Source of the DNA: Pascua guehoae
Taxonomy: Eukaryota; Basidiomycota; Tremellomycetes; Trichosporonales; Trichosporonaceae
Direction of reading: 5' to 3'
Assembly: GCA_001600415.1 (NCBI GenBank)
Contig: BCJX01000003.1
Span: 1,690,268-1,754,267, forward strand
DNA length: 64,000 bases
Part shown: positions 11,449 through 24,505 of the stretch, one piece after another
How positions within the stretch are numbered: the stretch's first letter is position 1
How the letters are laid out: every line of letters begins with the position of its first letter
Notes under the pieces: generated by a model
Told to the model about the DNA's origin: nothing
Seen by the model: only the letters and a program-made list of their open reading frames with translations
The model's database searches: none
Program-made: the position numbers and the translations under genes

Positions 11449-12498
11449 ATGACAAGCACCACGACCAAAAATCTCGGCAGAGTCGTCGAACTGACGCGGC
11501 CATGGCAGGGCATCGGGCCGTTTATCTTTGCGTCGCGGCTCGTCGACCACTACCCAGCAGGCAACGACAAGCTCGGCCCAGCGGCATCGCTTGCGGGCCG
11601 TCCGATCGGGATGGACATGCGCAACCCGGCCGGCTGGTCCATGTACCACGGCACGCGGGGGATCCCTGGGTTCCCGGCGCACGGGCACGTGGGGTTCGAG
11701 ACGGTATCGCTGGTCAAGGCGGGTGTGATTGACCATGCCGACTCGACGGGTGCGGGGGCGCGGTACGGGCGCGGCGACGTGCAGTGGGTCACGACGGGGC
11801 GGGGTGTGCAGCACTCTGAAATGTTCCCATTGCTGGACGCGGGGGCCCCCAACGAGTTTGAAATGTACCAGCTCTGGCTCAACCTGCCGGCCAAGAGCAA
11901 GAAGGCGGCGCCCGAATTCCTCATGCTCTGGAACGAAAAGGTGCCCATTGTCACGCGCGAGTCGACACACGGCACCGCGCGCGTCCGCGTCATTGCGGGC
12001 AAGTATGAAAACACCCCCGCGCTCCCGCCCCCCACGGCCTCGTGGGCCGCCGACCCGAACAACGACGTGGCCATCTGGCTCGTCGAGCTCGAGCCCGGCA
12101 CGAGTATCAAGATCCCAGCCCAAAACTCGCCTCTCACTAAACGCATGCTCTACGTCCACGGCGACGGCGCCCATGTCGACATTAGCGGCCACCTCGTCGA
12201 CTCGATGTCCGGGTTCATCCAGGAATCAGTCGAGCGCCTCACCCTCACCGCACGCGGAAAGAGCCCCGCACTCGTCCTCATCCTCCAGGGTAAAGAGATC
12301 GACGAACCCTTCGTCCAGCAAGGCCCCTTCGTCGCAAATACCCAGCAGGAGATCCAGGACGCCATGCGCGAGTACCAGCGCACAGGCTTTGGCGACTGGA
12401 AGTGGGAGACAAACGACCCCGTCTACGCCCGCGACCAGGCCCGCTTTGCAGACTATGGCAACGGACGCGTCGAGCGCCCAGAAGAGGCCAGGTTGTGA
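11449..12498 (+). CDS. pirin family protein
   Basis: Intronless 349-aa bicupin. The N-terminal cupin carries the pirin metal site: HGH at residues 78-80 and HSE at 122-124, matching the usual two His, one His and one Glu ligands. GFETV, HADSTG and GDVQW are family signatures. Pirins bind iron; fungal and bacterial members have been tied to quercetin dioxygenase activity or to redox-sensing transcription cofactors, and the sequence does not say which applies. I start at 11449 (MTSTTTKN, after ACGCACC) because the frame upstream has no nearer ATG and runs into a TATA-like box. The length is normal to slightly long for the family. Confidence 0.93.
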   Translation: MTSTTTKNLGRVVELTRPWQGIGPFIFASRLVDHYPAGNDKLGPAASLAGRPIGMDMRNPAGWSMYHGTRGIPGFPAHGHVGFETVSLVKAGVIDHADSTGAGARYGRGDVQWVTTGRGVQHSEMFPLLDAGAPNEFEMYQLWLNLPAKSKKAAPEFLMLWNEKVPIVTRESTHGTARVRVIAGKYENTPALPPPTASWAADPNNDVAIWLVELEPGTSIKIPAQNSPLTKRMLYVHGDGAHVDISGHLVDSMSGFIQESVERLTLTARGKSPALVLILQGKEIDEPFVQQGPFVANTQQEIQDAMREYQRTGFGDWKWETNDPVYARDQARFADYGNGRVERPEEARL

Positions 12499-13437
12499 TT
12501 GCCGATGCGTGCGTGCGCGCCATTGTCCTTCCTCGGGCGTCGCTCCCTGATGACTCAAACGTCGATCACGCCCCACCTACAACCAACTTTCGGATAAAGC
12601 CCCACCACCACAACCTCCTCTGTGCACTTCAACCTCATCGGCGTCCAAGCTTGAGACGACCTCGAAAGGCGAGCCTGCACCCTCGTAAACGGTATCAACA
12701 AAATACAACCACAGCTACCTGTACTCTAGATGTATCACTTACTCTAATCTGTGTTCCATATTCTTGACTCCCTTTCATTTATTGGATTTGTGCAAAGAAT
12801 CGCAACCTAGTTTCAGCCCAGCAGCTTTACACACGATCGTCAGAGTCTGTCCCAACATGTGTTGAGTGTGGCAATGAGGTGCACGTGACGCTGCAGGGCA
12901 AGAAGGGGGGCGTGAGAGTTGTGTTCGACAAGAGTTTAAAAGAGCACGGTGCTTGTGTGTGTTAGAAGTCTGCGTGTGTAGAAGTCTGCGTGTGTAGAAG
13001 TACTGCGTGTGTGTTAGAAGAGCAGGCGTGAAGAGCATGGGTCAGAAGAACGCGAGTTATATATTGCGCACGGTAGCAGAATCGGTCTTGTTACGGATCG
13101 GCGAGGCAATATGGGCCGGTCACCACCACAGACGCGACTGGTGTCGGAGACACACATCCCATACTGAGAGTCAAAGGAGTCAGAGGAAAACAGATCCAAC
13201 GATAGGTTGTTTTCACTGTAAGCTCAACCCATGTCCTTCCCTTCGACCTGTATCTGCAGTCGAAAGCGACAGGTGACGAAAATGCATGACGAATATCGGG
13301 TATGAATGCAGGGTATCTTTCTCTGCCCGTCAGCTCTAAACCAGCTCTACACATAGCCCAGGCGGACACTCACATTCTGCACAAGCACTGACTCCCCTAA
13401 CGACTCTTCACACCTTGGCTCTCAACGCTCAACTCGT
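12499..13437. other. intergenic, convergent 3' ends
   Basis: Lies between the 3' ends of pirin and SLX9. Apart from a short tandem repeat near 12957-13020 I see no gene or RNA. Confidence 0.4.
12957..13020. repeat. short tandem repeat
   Basis: About four imperfect copies of a 16-bp unit related to AGAAGTCTGCGTGTGT, in non-coding DNA. Confidence 0.7.
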
Positions 13438-14482
13438 CTACTCGATCCCGTCCATCCCACCAGCGCTGCGCACCTCCATCCCCTCTGATCCAGGCATGCC
13501 CGCCAATCCCGGGGGAAGCTTGACCTTTGGCCGCGCGTCCTCGGTCGCCTTGGCGGCGCGCTTGCGTTCCTGGACACTGGCGGCGGCTTCGGCCGTCGCG
13601 AGCGAGTTGGACGCGTGTTCGCGGATCGTCGCCCAGGGGTTGGTCTTGAAGGCTGGGTGGGCGAGGACGGCGGGGACGCGGATGGAGCTCACAGCGCTGT
13701 TGTTAGCGACACTCATGATGACAATATCCGCAGAAGGGAGGTGAGGTGAGGGAGTATGGAGGATGGCGTGTGTTCTGGTGGCTGCTACACCCTTGCACGA
13801 CTGGTAGTAGGGCCCCACATTCCCCACTTCCTAGTCCCCCTGCTTGACCCCGCTCTCTCACCTCGCAACCCATAAAACTCACATCTGCTGCCTCCTCTTC
13901 TTCTCGCCCATGGTCTTCGCACTCCCCTGGCCGATACGTCCATCCGGCTCCCTCTTGCGCGCCTGGGGCGGGACGGGCGCAGGTGCCACCTCGCCCTTGG
14001 CCTCCTTGCTCGTCTTGGCCTTGGGTGCGGGAACGGCATCGCCGGCGGCCTCGGCGAGCGCGGCCGCAAACCCGCCCAAGTCGCCGCCCGCGAGCTGCTG
14101 GCGCGCCTTGCGCTTCTCACGCCGCACATGCGAGCGTGAGTAGGGCGTCTGAGCGGCGCCCGCCTGGACGGCGCCGAGGAAGGGCTTGAGGGGCTGCTTG
14201 GGCTTGTCGAGCGCGAGGATTTCGTGTTTCGTCAGTGGACGCAGGTCCGCGAGCTGGCGTTAGTGTGGGTGCGGCGACGGAGAAGGGCAGCGAGAGCTGT
14301 GGGTTGCTGGAAGGACTGGACTCACTGTTGTTTCCGGAGCGGCGCCGGGGAGGACCTGTTCGGTGGCGGTAGGAGCAGCAAAGGAGCGCTTTGAGAGGGA
14401 GACGGCGGGCGCGTGCCGGCGCGAGGATGTCTTGGCTGCACGGGGCTGGCGTCAGTGTTGCCTGTGAGCGTGGACTCACCAT
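13438..14482 (-). CDS. SLX9: ribosome biogenesis protein SLX9
   Basis: Exons 14480-14482 (the ATG alone), 14326-14445, 13883-14253 and 13438-13696 give 250 aa. SLX9 is a nucleolar 40S-subunit maturation factor acting with U3 snoRNP and pre-40S export. The C-terminus has the family signature: KKRRQQIAVS, then VLAHPAFKTNPWATIREH. A basic central stretch (SRSHVRREKRKARQQL) fits RNA or nucleolar binding. The start codon is separated from the rest by a 34-nt intron with branch point CTGAC; the other upstream ATG (14556) cannot be spliced in frame. The gene diverges from the next one and shares a promoter of about 340 bp. The C-terminal half is secure; the first exon is the uncertain part. Confidence 0.8.
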
Positions 14483-14820
14483 GATGTCGGTGTGAGATGG
14501 ATGCTGGTGTCTGAGGTAGGTGTGGTGGTGATGACGGGTGGAGGCGTCTGGTCCATGGTGGCCAATTTTCAGAGCATGAAACAGCATGGCTCCCACTGGA
14601 CATTGGGCGGCGCGGAAGCAAATTCACCCGAGGCACGGATCGGAAGCGGCACTGTAGAAAGAGCAAAATCCAGCCTCCTCGCCATCATCCATCTCCTTCT
14701 CACCCTCCCCTCGCTCCAAAACAAGCCCCGACTCGCTCTCTCCACGCTCCGAGAGCCAGAGAACGGCCGGTTACGTTCCTTCCACGCAGCACAACTTGGG
14801 CGGCGACTCCTGTCTCAACC
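14483..14820. promoter_or_regulatory. bidirectional promoter, SLX9 / helical mitochondrial protein
   Basis: The 338 bases between two divergent start codons. No repeat or RNA gene seen. Confidence 0.5.
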
Positions 14821-17219
14821 ATGCCAAGGTATGCTTTTACTTCTCTCGCTCGCGTTGAACATTGCTGATTCCCAGCTACGGCCACCGCGCCTTGTTGCGC
14901 CTCCGGCGTCTCCCCGAGTCTGCGCGGACCATCCCTGCTGGTGTCTCTACGAGCTCGCGCGGCGTGCACTCGACACCGCCGTCATCCGCAGACGTGGCGC
15001 TCGCGTCTGGGGGGCCGTCGCTCCCCCCCTTCATGCTTCGGGTCTCGTCTGGACCCGACCGAGCACCGTTACGGGCATCGCCGCTCGCGTCGTCGTCCAA
15101 ACTCACACTCGATGCCTTCTTTGACACGGGCATCGAGGAGCGTTCTGGGAACGAGGCGCTGTGGTCTGCGCTGTCGTTTGCGTGCGATGACGACCTCGTC
15201 ATGGCATGCCTGGCGTCGCCTCCAGCTGCCGGCACCGCGGCAGAGGGCTCATGGCTTGACCCGGGCACGGCGTACCTTGGCCTCCGCGCCTCGGGCATGT
15301 TCAGCCACTACCTCTCCGTGCTCCTCCCACGCGTACGAACACTGTACGCCAACCTCCGTCCGTCGGGGATGCACCAGCTGCTCGTGTCCGACCTGCTCCT
15401 GCGCAACCCGGACCCGAACGCCCTCCGTGACATCTTGCAGGAGGAGGTCGACCCCACTCACCCGCGCGCGCAAGGGGACAAGCTGCGGACGGGGCTTGTT
15501 GTGCAGGTCTACCGCGCCATTGCACCCAGTATCCGGCGGCGGACGGTGCCGCGGCTCTCTCGCCCTGTGCTACTTGCCGCATCGCGCGCCCTACGGCAAC
15601 AGGACGCACTCAACCTCCTCCCCGAAGTCTACTACGAGCTCGCAAACGCCACCACATGGGGTCCCGACTCAACTTGGCCCCTCCTCGAGATTGCTCTCCA
15701 TCTCGCGCGCAAGGGGCGGACCAATGAGGCCCTCCGTCTCCTCCACTATCCCCTCGCGCTCGGCAAGCTGCCCACCGCGGCGGCGCTGGGCCGCTCAGAT
15801 CACTCTCACCCGCAGGCAGCCGCGCTCGCCGTGCAGAGCACAGTGGCCCGCGCGGCACTCGCGTGGGGCCTGGATGTGCGTGCGATGCGTGCAGTCGATG
15901 ATCTCGTTGATACGATGATGCGCTCCGAGCCCGACGAGCCCGCTGTAGACCTAGTCCTACAGGTTTGCCGCGGCGCAGGCGTGGTCCGCGCCAACCTCGA
16001 CTGGGCCGGGGAGACATTGTCCCGCCTCGCATCGGATCCCCGCTTCCCGCCCCTCTCAGCTGCCGACCTCGACGTGCATCTGGCTGCGCTCCCGACCCAG
16101 GCCGCGCTCGACTTTTACACCCGCCTCCCAGAGGGCCGGCACGAGCCGCCGTCCCCGCGCCACGTCCTGCGCCTCGCTCTTGCCCGCCCGTCCCGGGCGC
16201 TGCTCACGCGCCTCGCGCACGACCTGCGCAACACGAGCGATGCCGCCGCCGCCGTCCCCGGCGTGCTGTGCGCGTTTGCACGCGCGCGCCTTCTCCCCCT
16301 CGCGCGGGCTGCGCACTCTGCCTGGTCTCCCCGCCTCGACGCGCACAGCACCCTCACGCTCATCCGCGCCTTTACACGCGGGGCGCGTACCGCCGCCAAC
16401 TCTGCGTTTGCCCGGACCGTCCTCGACGACTACCTGACCAACGCGTCGAGGACGCGCACCGACGCCTCGCCCATCCTCCTCACTGCCCTGCACGCACACG
16501 CGCTCCTCGGCTCGGGCGCCGACGTCGAGGCGCCCCTCGTCGCCGCCCTCGTCGCGCGGCACGGGCATGACGGCGCCCAAGCCCGCCTCCGCGCCCGTGC
16601 TGCGCGGTACCCCCTCCTCGCGCACCGGTTTGCCCAGATTGCCCGTGTGCACGGCATGAGCGTCCCCTCGGGCGCCGCAGTCGCCGCCGCCTGCGCGGGA
16701 CGGCACTGGGGCGCCCTCGCGGCCCGCGGCCCGTTCACCCCGGAGGACACAGTGTTCATCGCCGCCCTCCGTGCCGCGCGCCAGGGACGTTCGGCGTCGG
16801 CGACGACGCGCTTTGTCGCCGCCGCCCAGGCCCTCGCGGACCAGCCCGCACTCGTGCCCACGGCCGCCGCGCTCCTCCACCGCTTTGCCGGCCTCGGCGC
16901 GTGGGCGCGCGGCATGGACGTGGCCATCGCCGCCCTCGCTGCTACGCGCGAGATGCGCACCGCCGAGGATGTCGTCGAGCACATTGCAGTCTTCCTCAGT
17001 GCGATGCGTAGGGCGAAGGTCGGGGACGACGCGTGGGCGCGCGTGGACGAACTCGAGGCGGTGGCGGGCAGCCTCGAGCCGGCGTCGAGGACGCTGCTCA
17101 TGACCGTCATCGAGACGGCGCGGCCGGCGCGTGTTGTTGACAGCACCGAGAGCGCGGAGAGCATCGAGACCACGGAGAGCGTGGAGACCATGGAGAGCAC
17201 GGCTGAGCGCACCTTGTAG
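14821..17219 (+). CDS. probable mitochondrial helical-repeat protein
   Basis: A tiny first exon (14821-14828, encoding MPS) joins 14876-17219 to give 783 aa. The N-terminus YGHRALLRLRRLPESART followed by a Ser-rich stretch is Arg-rich and lacks acids, like a mitochondrial presequence. The rest is very Ala/Leu/Arg-rich and reads as arrays of short amphipathic helices with repeated ALAR and LLARA patterns, as in PPR or other alpha-solenoid proteins. The C-terminus is an acidic low-complexity tail of repeated ESxETTE units. No catalytic motif is visible. A role in organellar RNA handling is only a guess from fold type and targeting. GC at third positions is extreme, which explains the long open frames on the other strand. 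Confidence 0.7.
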
Positions 17220-17369
17220 CGATGTACCGTTCGTATATCAACGTGCGCTCAATGCATCTCGTAAGGCTAGACAATATGCACTATAGATCATTTAGTCGTG
17301 GCGTTCTAAACAATGCAGGCCGTCTGTTCCTGACTCTCATGCAAAATCTGTATCAGACAACACAAGTCT

Positions 17370-20300
17370 CTACTCTGCGAAACGGAGACGCTTGCGCGGC
17401 TTGGGTCGCGGCTCGGGTGCGTCTTGCTCCAGGGTGCGCTTGCCGCCCGTCGCCGTCGCCGTCGCCGTCGCCGAATCTGGCTCTCGTCCCAGGTTCGCAT
17501 CTTGTGTGCTCGCACGACTCGCCTCTCCGAGTCCCGGGAGGGTGTGGACGTGTGTGGTCCGTTGCGCAGATACCGCATCCCCGGCGTCCATCGGGTTCTG
17601 GGCCGGCGCGAGTGACGCGGACACGATTGGCGGGATGGCCACGTCCATATCCCCATGTCCCGGGGGCGTAATGCGTGCGGCGGCGCGGGCGTACTCTTCC
17701 GCCTCGGCTTGGGTCTCTGCGCCGGGCGGTATGAGGCGGATGGGGTAGGTGTGGACGCCTGGCTCGTCGTGGCCGTACACGAAGCGCGGGTTCTGATGTT
17801 AGTCAATCTATGGAGGACATCTCAAGGGGAGGGTATGATGAACAGAGACAGCGGTTACAGGCTGTAAACAAGGCCAACAGGCGTCTTGGATCGACAGTCT
17901 TCCTCCCCACCGCGACGCGGCGATGGGTTGTTCTCTAGTCTCGACTCACCTCGATCAAGGCGCGCGAGTACCTCTTCTCCTCGTCGCTGCTCCGCGCCGC
18001 GGCGTGGCGGCGCGCAATGTCCTCCTCAAACGTGCCCTCTGTGACGAGGATGGAGATATGGGTCGGGCGCGTCTGGCCGATACGGTGGATACGCTTGATG
18101 GCCTGCGCCTGCACGTCGAGCGACCAGACGGGTGAGAGGAAGATCATGCGGTTGGCGTGCGTGAGTGTCCTGTGCGTTAGTGGGCTGGAACTGGAGCAGA
18201 CGGGGACGCATGGGTATGACGGGGTTTGGAAGGGGAGTTGCTTGAACACGCGACGTTTTTTGTTTGCGGCGGTACTCACAAACCACGCGCGGCAAACTTG
18301 AGTTCGAGGAGACAGACGCGAATGTCGGGTTTGGCAAAGTCTTTGAGCGCGGTGCGGCGCTGTTCCTGCTTGACCATTGCGCCTGCGTAGACTCTGAAAC
18401 CGTCAGTATTGGTCCATGGTTGACGTGAGCCGGGCAAATAAAAGCACAACCATCTGAGGTGTGTGGGGTATGATTTTTCGCTTGGGAATTTCTGCAGAGC
18501 GTAATGTACTCACGAACTGATGCCCGCCAGGTCGAGAGCCTCTGTCATGTGTCCAATCTCCGAGTGGCTTCCAAACAAGATAAACTTGTCGTCCTTCGCC
18601 GAGGTGAGCACGCTCCGAATGACAAAGTCGACCTTGGACGAGCGGCTGCTCGTTTCGATGACCGCTGGGAGGGGGCGCGGAGCGGTCGACGCCTGCTCGG
18701 TCATGATCTCTGCATTGCGCAAGGCGGCCTCGAGGCGCCGGTCGACGGCGTCCTTCTTTCGGGCACTATCCACTGGGCGGGGGGCTTTGGGTTTATCCGC
18801 GGCCGCCTTTTTGTCTGCGCGATGCTTTGACGGCGAGACGAGGGGATCAGGCTGCCCCGTCGTCGAGCCGTTTGCGGTGAGATCGACTCGGTCCGGGGTG
18901 GTATCCCGTTCACTCCGTGGTCCACCCTGTGCCCACCACTCCTTCTCCTTGCGCTCCATAATCTTGAGCTGCTCGAGCGCCTGGGGAGTCTTTGCGCGGT
19001 CGTCCCAACCGGCGAGGGCAATGTCCGTTGCGCGAGCGCCCCGTTTGTTGAGCGCGCGGATCTGGGTGAATGCGTGGGCGTCAATGATTCCCGTATCCGT
19101 GTCGGGACACGTAGACCATGCGTCTTTCACCGCGTAGGGAAGAATGCTGCCATCATATGGCAGTGATGCGCCCGCATTGCGCATAAACTCGGCCCAGCCA
19201 GGTGTGTCGAGCGCGGCGCGCATATGCGCCACTGCCTCGTCCAAGCCGCGCCGCTGCTCGTCCGTGAGCGTCGTCTTGGTCTCGAGATGCTTGACTGTAC
19301 GCGAGAGGGCTCCCTCGAGATCCATGTCGGGCGACGAAAACCACAGACACGCAAGGTGCAGGTTGGAGACGACCTGGCTGAACGCTTCCTGGTTGCGCGG
19401 GTGCAAAAAGTAGTCGGCATCCTCAAAGTTACTCGTGTAGACGTTGGAAGCGACGAGCGCCGTCAGCGCATTGTACGTCAGGAGCTGCCATGGTGTAAAG
19501 CGCACAGTCTCTGCCGAGAGACTCGACGGCGGGAGCGCAACCTCCTCGTCAATGACGCCCGGGCGGTGCTTGACCATGATGGCAGACATGATCTGCCGGA
19601 TCCGGTCGACGGCACCATACATTGGCCCATCGTTCTTGCGCAGCGGCTTTGTGACAAGCTGCGAAAAGTCCTCCGACTTGAACACCTCGGCAGCGAGAAA
19701 GCCGCGCAGCATGTTGCCCACGCGCGCCACATCGTCAAGATCGGCTCGCGTCCACTTGCGCCGCGGCGGATCGGTTAAAGCGATATCTCGGGTCTGAGAC
19801 GGAGTGCCTGTGCGCGAGCGCGAGTTGGAGTCGACTCGCTGCATGCCCTCGGACTCGAGGAACGACTTGATGGCGGATTCAGTCCCCTGCTTGAGCCTGA
19901 TAGTCGGCGCTGATGGGTGAGCGAGGAGCAACATCCTCAACACGTACTGCCGCTGACAATCCATCGCCGCTCGATGCTGAGAGCTTCCGCAAGCAACATA
20001 GCGTCGCTTTTGTTGTTGTTTGCAATGTTGCCCTCGTCTGCGGGTTAGATATGTGGCTGAGGCGGTGGCACCTACCCAGGATGATCCGTTTCCAGCGAGC
20101 GCGCAAGAGCTCGGTAGACAAGAAGAGCTCGTCGGGGTCCTTTTTGCCCTCTCTTCTAAACCTATCCAGGCTCATCAAGACAATCTGCGTGGTCAGCCAC
20201 AGCTGTCTGCAACAACTCACATCGTAGCGGATCATCTCCTCGATGGGCGGAAGCGGGTCCTTGCCTTCTTTGATGGAGAGAATCTTGAGCGCGTCCTTGT

Positions 20301-21663
20301 CCAGGTGGGTCTCGGCCTCTGCGAGCCACTGGGGCACCAGAATGGCAGGAACGACGACTAGCGTCGTCGGCGCGAGAAGGATGCGTTCCGCAGGGATGAA
20401 AGGCACCTTTTTGGCACCTCGGGGCAGTCGCACAGGTGGTGGGAAGCGATAGAAGACGCACTGCCGGTCCAGGAGCTTTTCGCAGGTGGGTGGCAGGTCT
20501 TGTCTCCACTTTGACATTGGCTGCGTCTTTACGACAATGTCGGCGCAGATCGAGGCAAGACTCGGCGTACCGCCAACGTCGGCAACGAGATCGTCCCAGT
20601 ACTCGCCGTTCTCGTAATTGGCACCGTCGCCAGCAGCCGCCATGCCGACTGCGACGCGCATCGCCGCCGCCTCTGCGGTCGGATACGTGCGCAGCTCGAC
20701 ATCGGTAAATATCTGGCTCACATTGTCCGCAATGGGCGGCATCGTCGGCTGGTGCCGGGACACGAGGACGAGCGCCAGACACATGAGTGTCTTGCCTACA
20801 CCCATTTGTTCACACAGAATGCCGCCCCGAGACAGTGGGAAACGGCGCGGGTTGCGGCAAATGTCCATGTGTCGCAGGTCGACATAATACCGCTCGCCCG
20901 TCCCCGCCGCAGCGAAGCGTGAGTATGACGGATCGGCCATCGTCCCCGGTTGAGTCTCCATCTGGAGCATTCGAGCCACCGAGCGCTGTGCAGGGGTCAG
21001 CACCTCCCGGAACAGAAGGGCAAGAATACAACTGTGTTCAATGGACACGCACAATTTGGTACTTGTACATGAGTGTGCTGACGCCGTATGGGTTCTCGTA
21101 GTTGGTGAGACCCTCATACACGTCATCGTCACCGACAAACTCGCCAGGACCAAACGACGGCTCAGGAGGAGACTCGATGAGCGAGTAGAGCGCCTGCATA
21201 CCCGTGCGAGCATCTTCGGGCTGCTTGTCAGTCGAGTTGGTAATTCAGCTGCATTGTAATGGCAGCGTTCTATATCAAAGGCTCAACGCACTGGTGATTC
21301 GAGGAGCCGGCCTTGCTCCTCCTCCCACCCTTTGTCAAGGAGAGGGAACAGCCTTTTCAATCTGCCTACTCTCATGGTACTCCTGGTCCATTGTCCCGCG
21401 TCATTCGGCACGATTGCAATGCGCACATCGACGGCAAGCCCACGCCGCCGCCATTCGCCAGTGAGGTGAACATGCGCATCCCGCAAGAAACCAATAACGA
21501 GTTCGACCGTTGGCTGGTCGGCGCCCCTCCACTCGGTCCGTTCAAGAAACGCAGCGTCCAGCGCCACCCACGGCGTAGTCGTGCTCGGCCCCTGTCCCTC
21601 TACTGGGTAGAGGATCAGGGTTCCCAGCTGGAGTGGCTTGGGAGTAGCTTGTTTTGGGTCCAT
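17370..21663 (-). CDS. SNF2-family DNA-dependent ATPase/helicase
   Basis: Nine exons: 21292-21663, 21053-21220, 20221-20985, 20076-20184, 19948-20037, 18514-19909, 18280-18393, 17950-18169 and 17370-17792 (1218 aa). Motif I is GGILCEQMGVGKT (about 234-246); motif II reads LDEGN (about 472) where DEGH or DEAH is usual; motif III SGTPT (about 500); motif V lies in FAARGLT; motif VI is HRIGQTRP (about 1032). Between the two RecA-like lobes sits an insert of some 400 residues with a Lys-rich region, as in the Rad5/HLTF and RAD16 branches, though I see no RING finger. The C-terminal tail has a basic PRPKPRKRLRF signal. It probably remodels protein-DNA complexes in the nucleus. The subfamily is not settled. 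Confidence 0.88.
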
Positions 21664-22293
21664 GTAGGCAAGAATGGTGAACAGTTATTGTTTTCAAGAA
21701 CCCGCTGGTGGCAAAGTGCACGAACCTCGAAACGCAATCGTGAGCGATCAGCCAGACTTCTGTCTAACTGCATTTGAGAAGGCCGATTAGAAATCAGAAT
21801 GCCGATTTCAATCAAGTTTCTAAATGGCTGTGCCTGACAGACAGGTTTGCTCACGTGACCAGAAGGGCCATCCCTGCCCGCCCCCCCAATCCCCCAAACG
21901 GAAAGCGAGGGTTAGTAACCAGCATTGTTTGCTGGCGACGACGGTATGAGGTCAGCCAAGAGATGGAGGCGTGCATGGATGAGGCTTGAAATAACTAACC
22001 CAGTCCAAGATACTGTCAAAGCAGCGACGTTGAAACGAGAAGAAAAGGTGCGAGTTGCGCGAGAAGGGGGGTGTCATGACGACATGCATGGATCTGAAGC
22101 AGCGCTACAGTACCGTATATCGATCACCGACCCAGTACTGTAGTCTGACCTGTCTGCGGGGTTTGGGGTTTGGCAATGCCGATCGGCCCGGCCCCCGGTT
22201 ACCGGTGACTGTGGGGTCGGACCACCCACCCTCGGCGGGCCACGACCCCCGTTCGGTTGCTGCCTAGCCCACCTCAACCACCACCCCCTATTC
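21664..22293. promoter_or_regulatory. divergent promoter, SNF2 ATPase / NADH pyrophosphatase
   Basis: About 0.63 kb with a CTCACGTGACC element (21850-21860) containing CACGTG. No coding or RNA feature recognised. Confidence 0.4.
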
Positions 22294-23892
<1,599 letters not shown>

Positions 23893-24505
23893 ACCCATGT
23901 TGGGGATTGGATTAAAGTCAATTGTTGTGGATTGTCTCCGCGCAGCTCGTTTATGCGCGACTACGCACGAGTGAGAGATGATGATGCAGTCGTGTCATTA
24001 ATGGCGCTTGTGACTCACAGAGTGCTGGTACACGTCCTGTAACATGGAGAGAATATCAAAAGGCAACCGGGAAGACGAGACTCGTGTCAGCGGGCGGCCA
24101 AAGTACAGGACAATCTGCACCTAGGACTCTTCACTTTGCAGGACAAGGGACCCGGGTCTGAAACCGAACGGGTCCTCACAAGACGCGACCCCTAACTAGT
24201 AACACGGAGATTAAGACCAGTGAGTCTATCAATGGGTCCAATGCTCCTTGACCCACTCTTGTTCTCGATAAGTCGTCCTCCAGCGCCCTGCAAAGGCTGA
24301 TGGCGATCGCACACTGAATTGACACATCAGAAACGGGACAATTTGTCAACCGGGACATGACGACCCTACTACAGACCTACTCGTACTGAACAACTAACAT
24401 GCCAGCATGTCAAAGACTATCTTCTTACTACCGCCAAGGAGAGTGATGGTTATTATAAAGCGAACGTGGTTTGGGCGTGACAACTGTCCGTCACAGGGGG
24501 CGGGA
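23893..24505. other. intergenic, convergent 3' ends
   Basis: About 0.6 kb between the 3' ends of NPY1 and the GPI-type gene. Nothing recognised beyond presumed 3' UTRs. Confidence 0.4.

Noticed and set aside
14482..14556. SLX9 starting at the upstream ATG 14556 (MDQTPPPV)
   Set aside because: This frame cannot be joined to the KTSSRR exon in frame with any visible splice pair.
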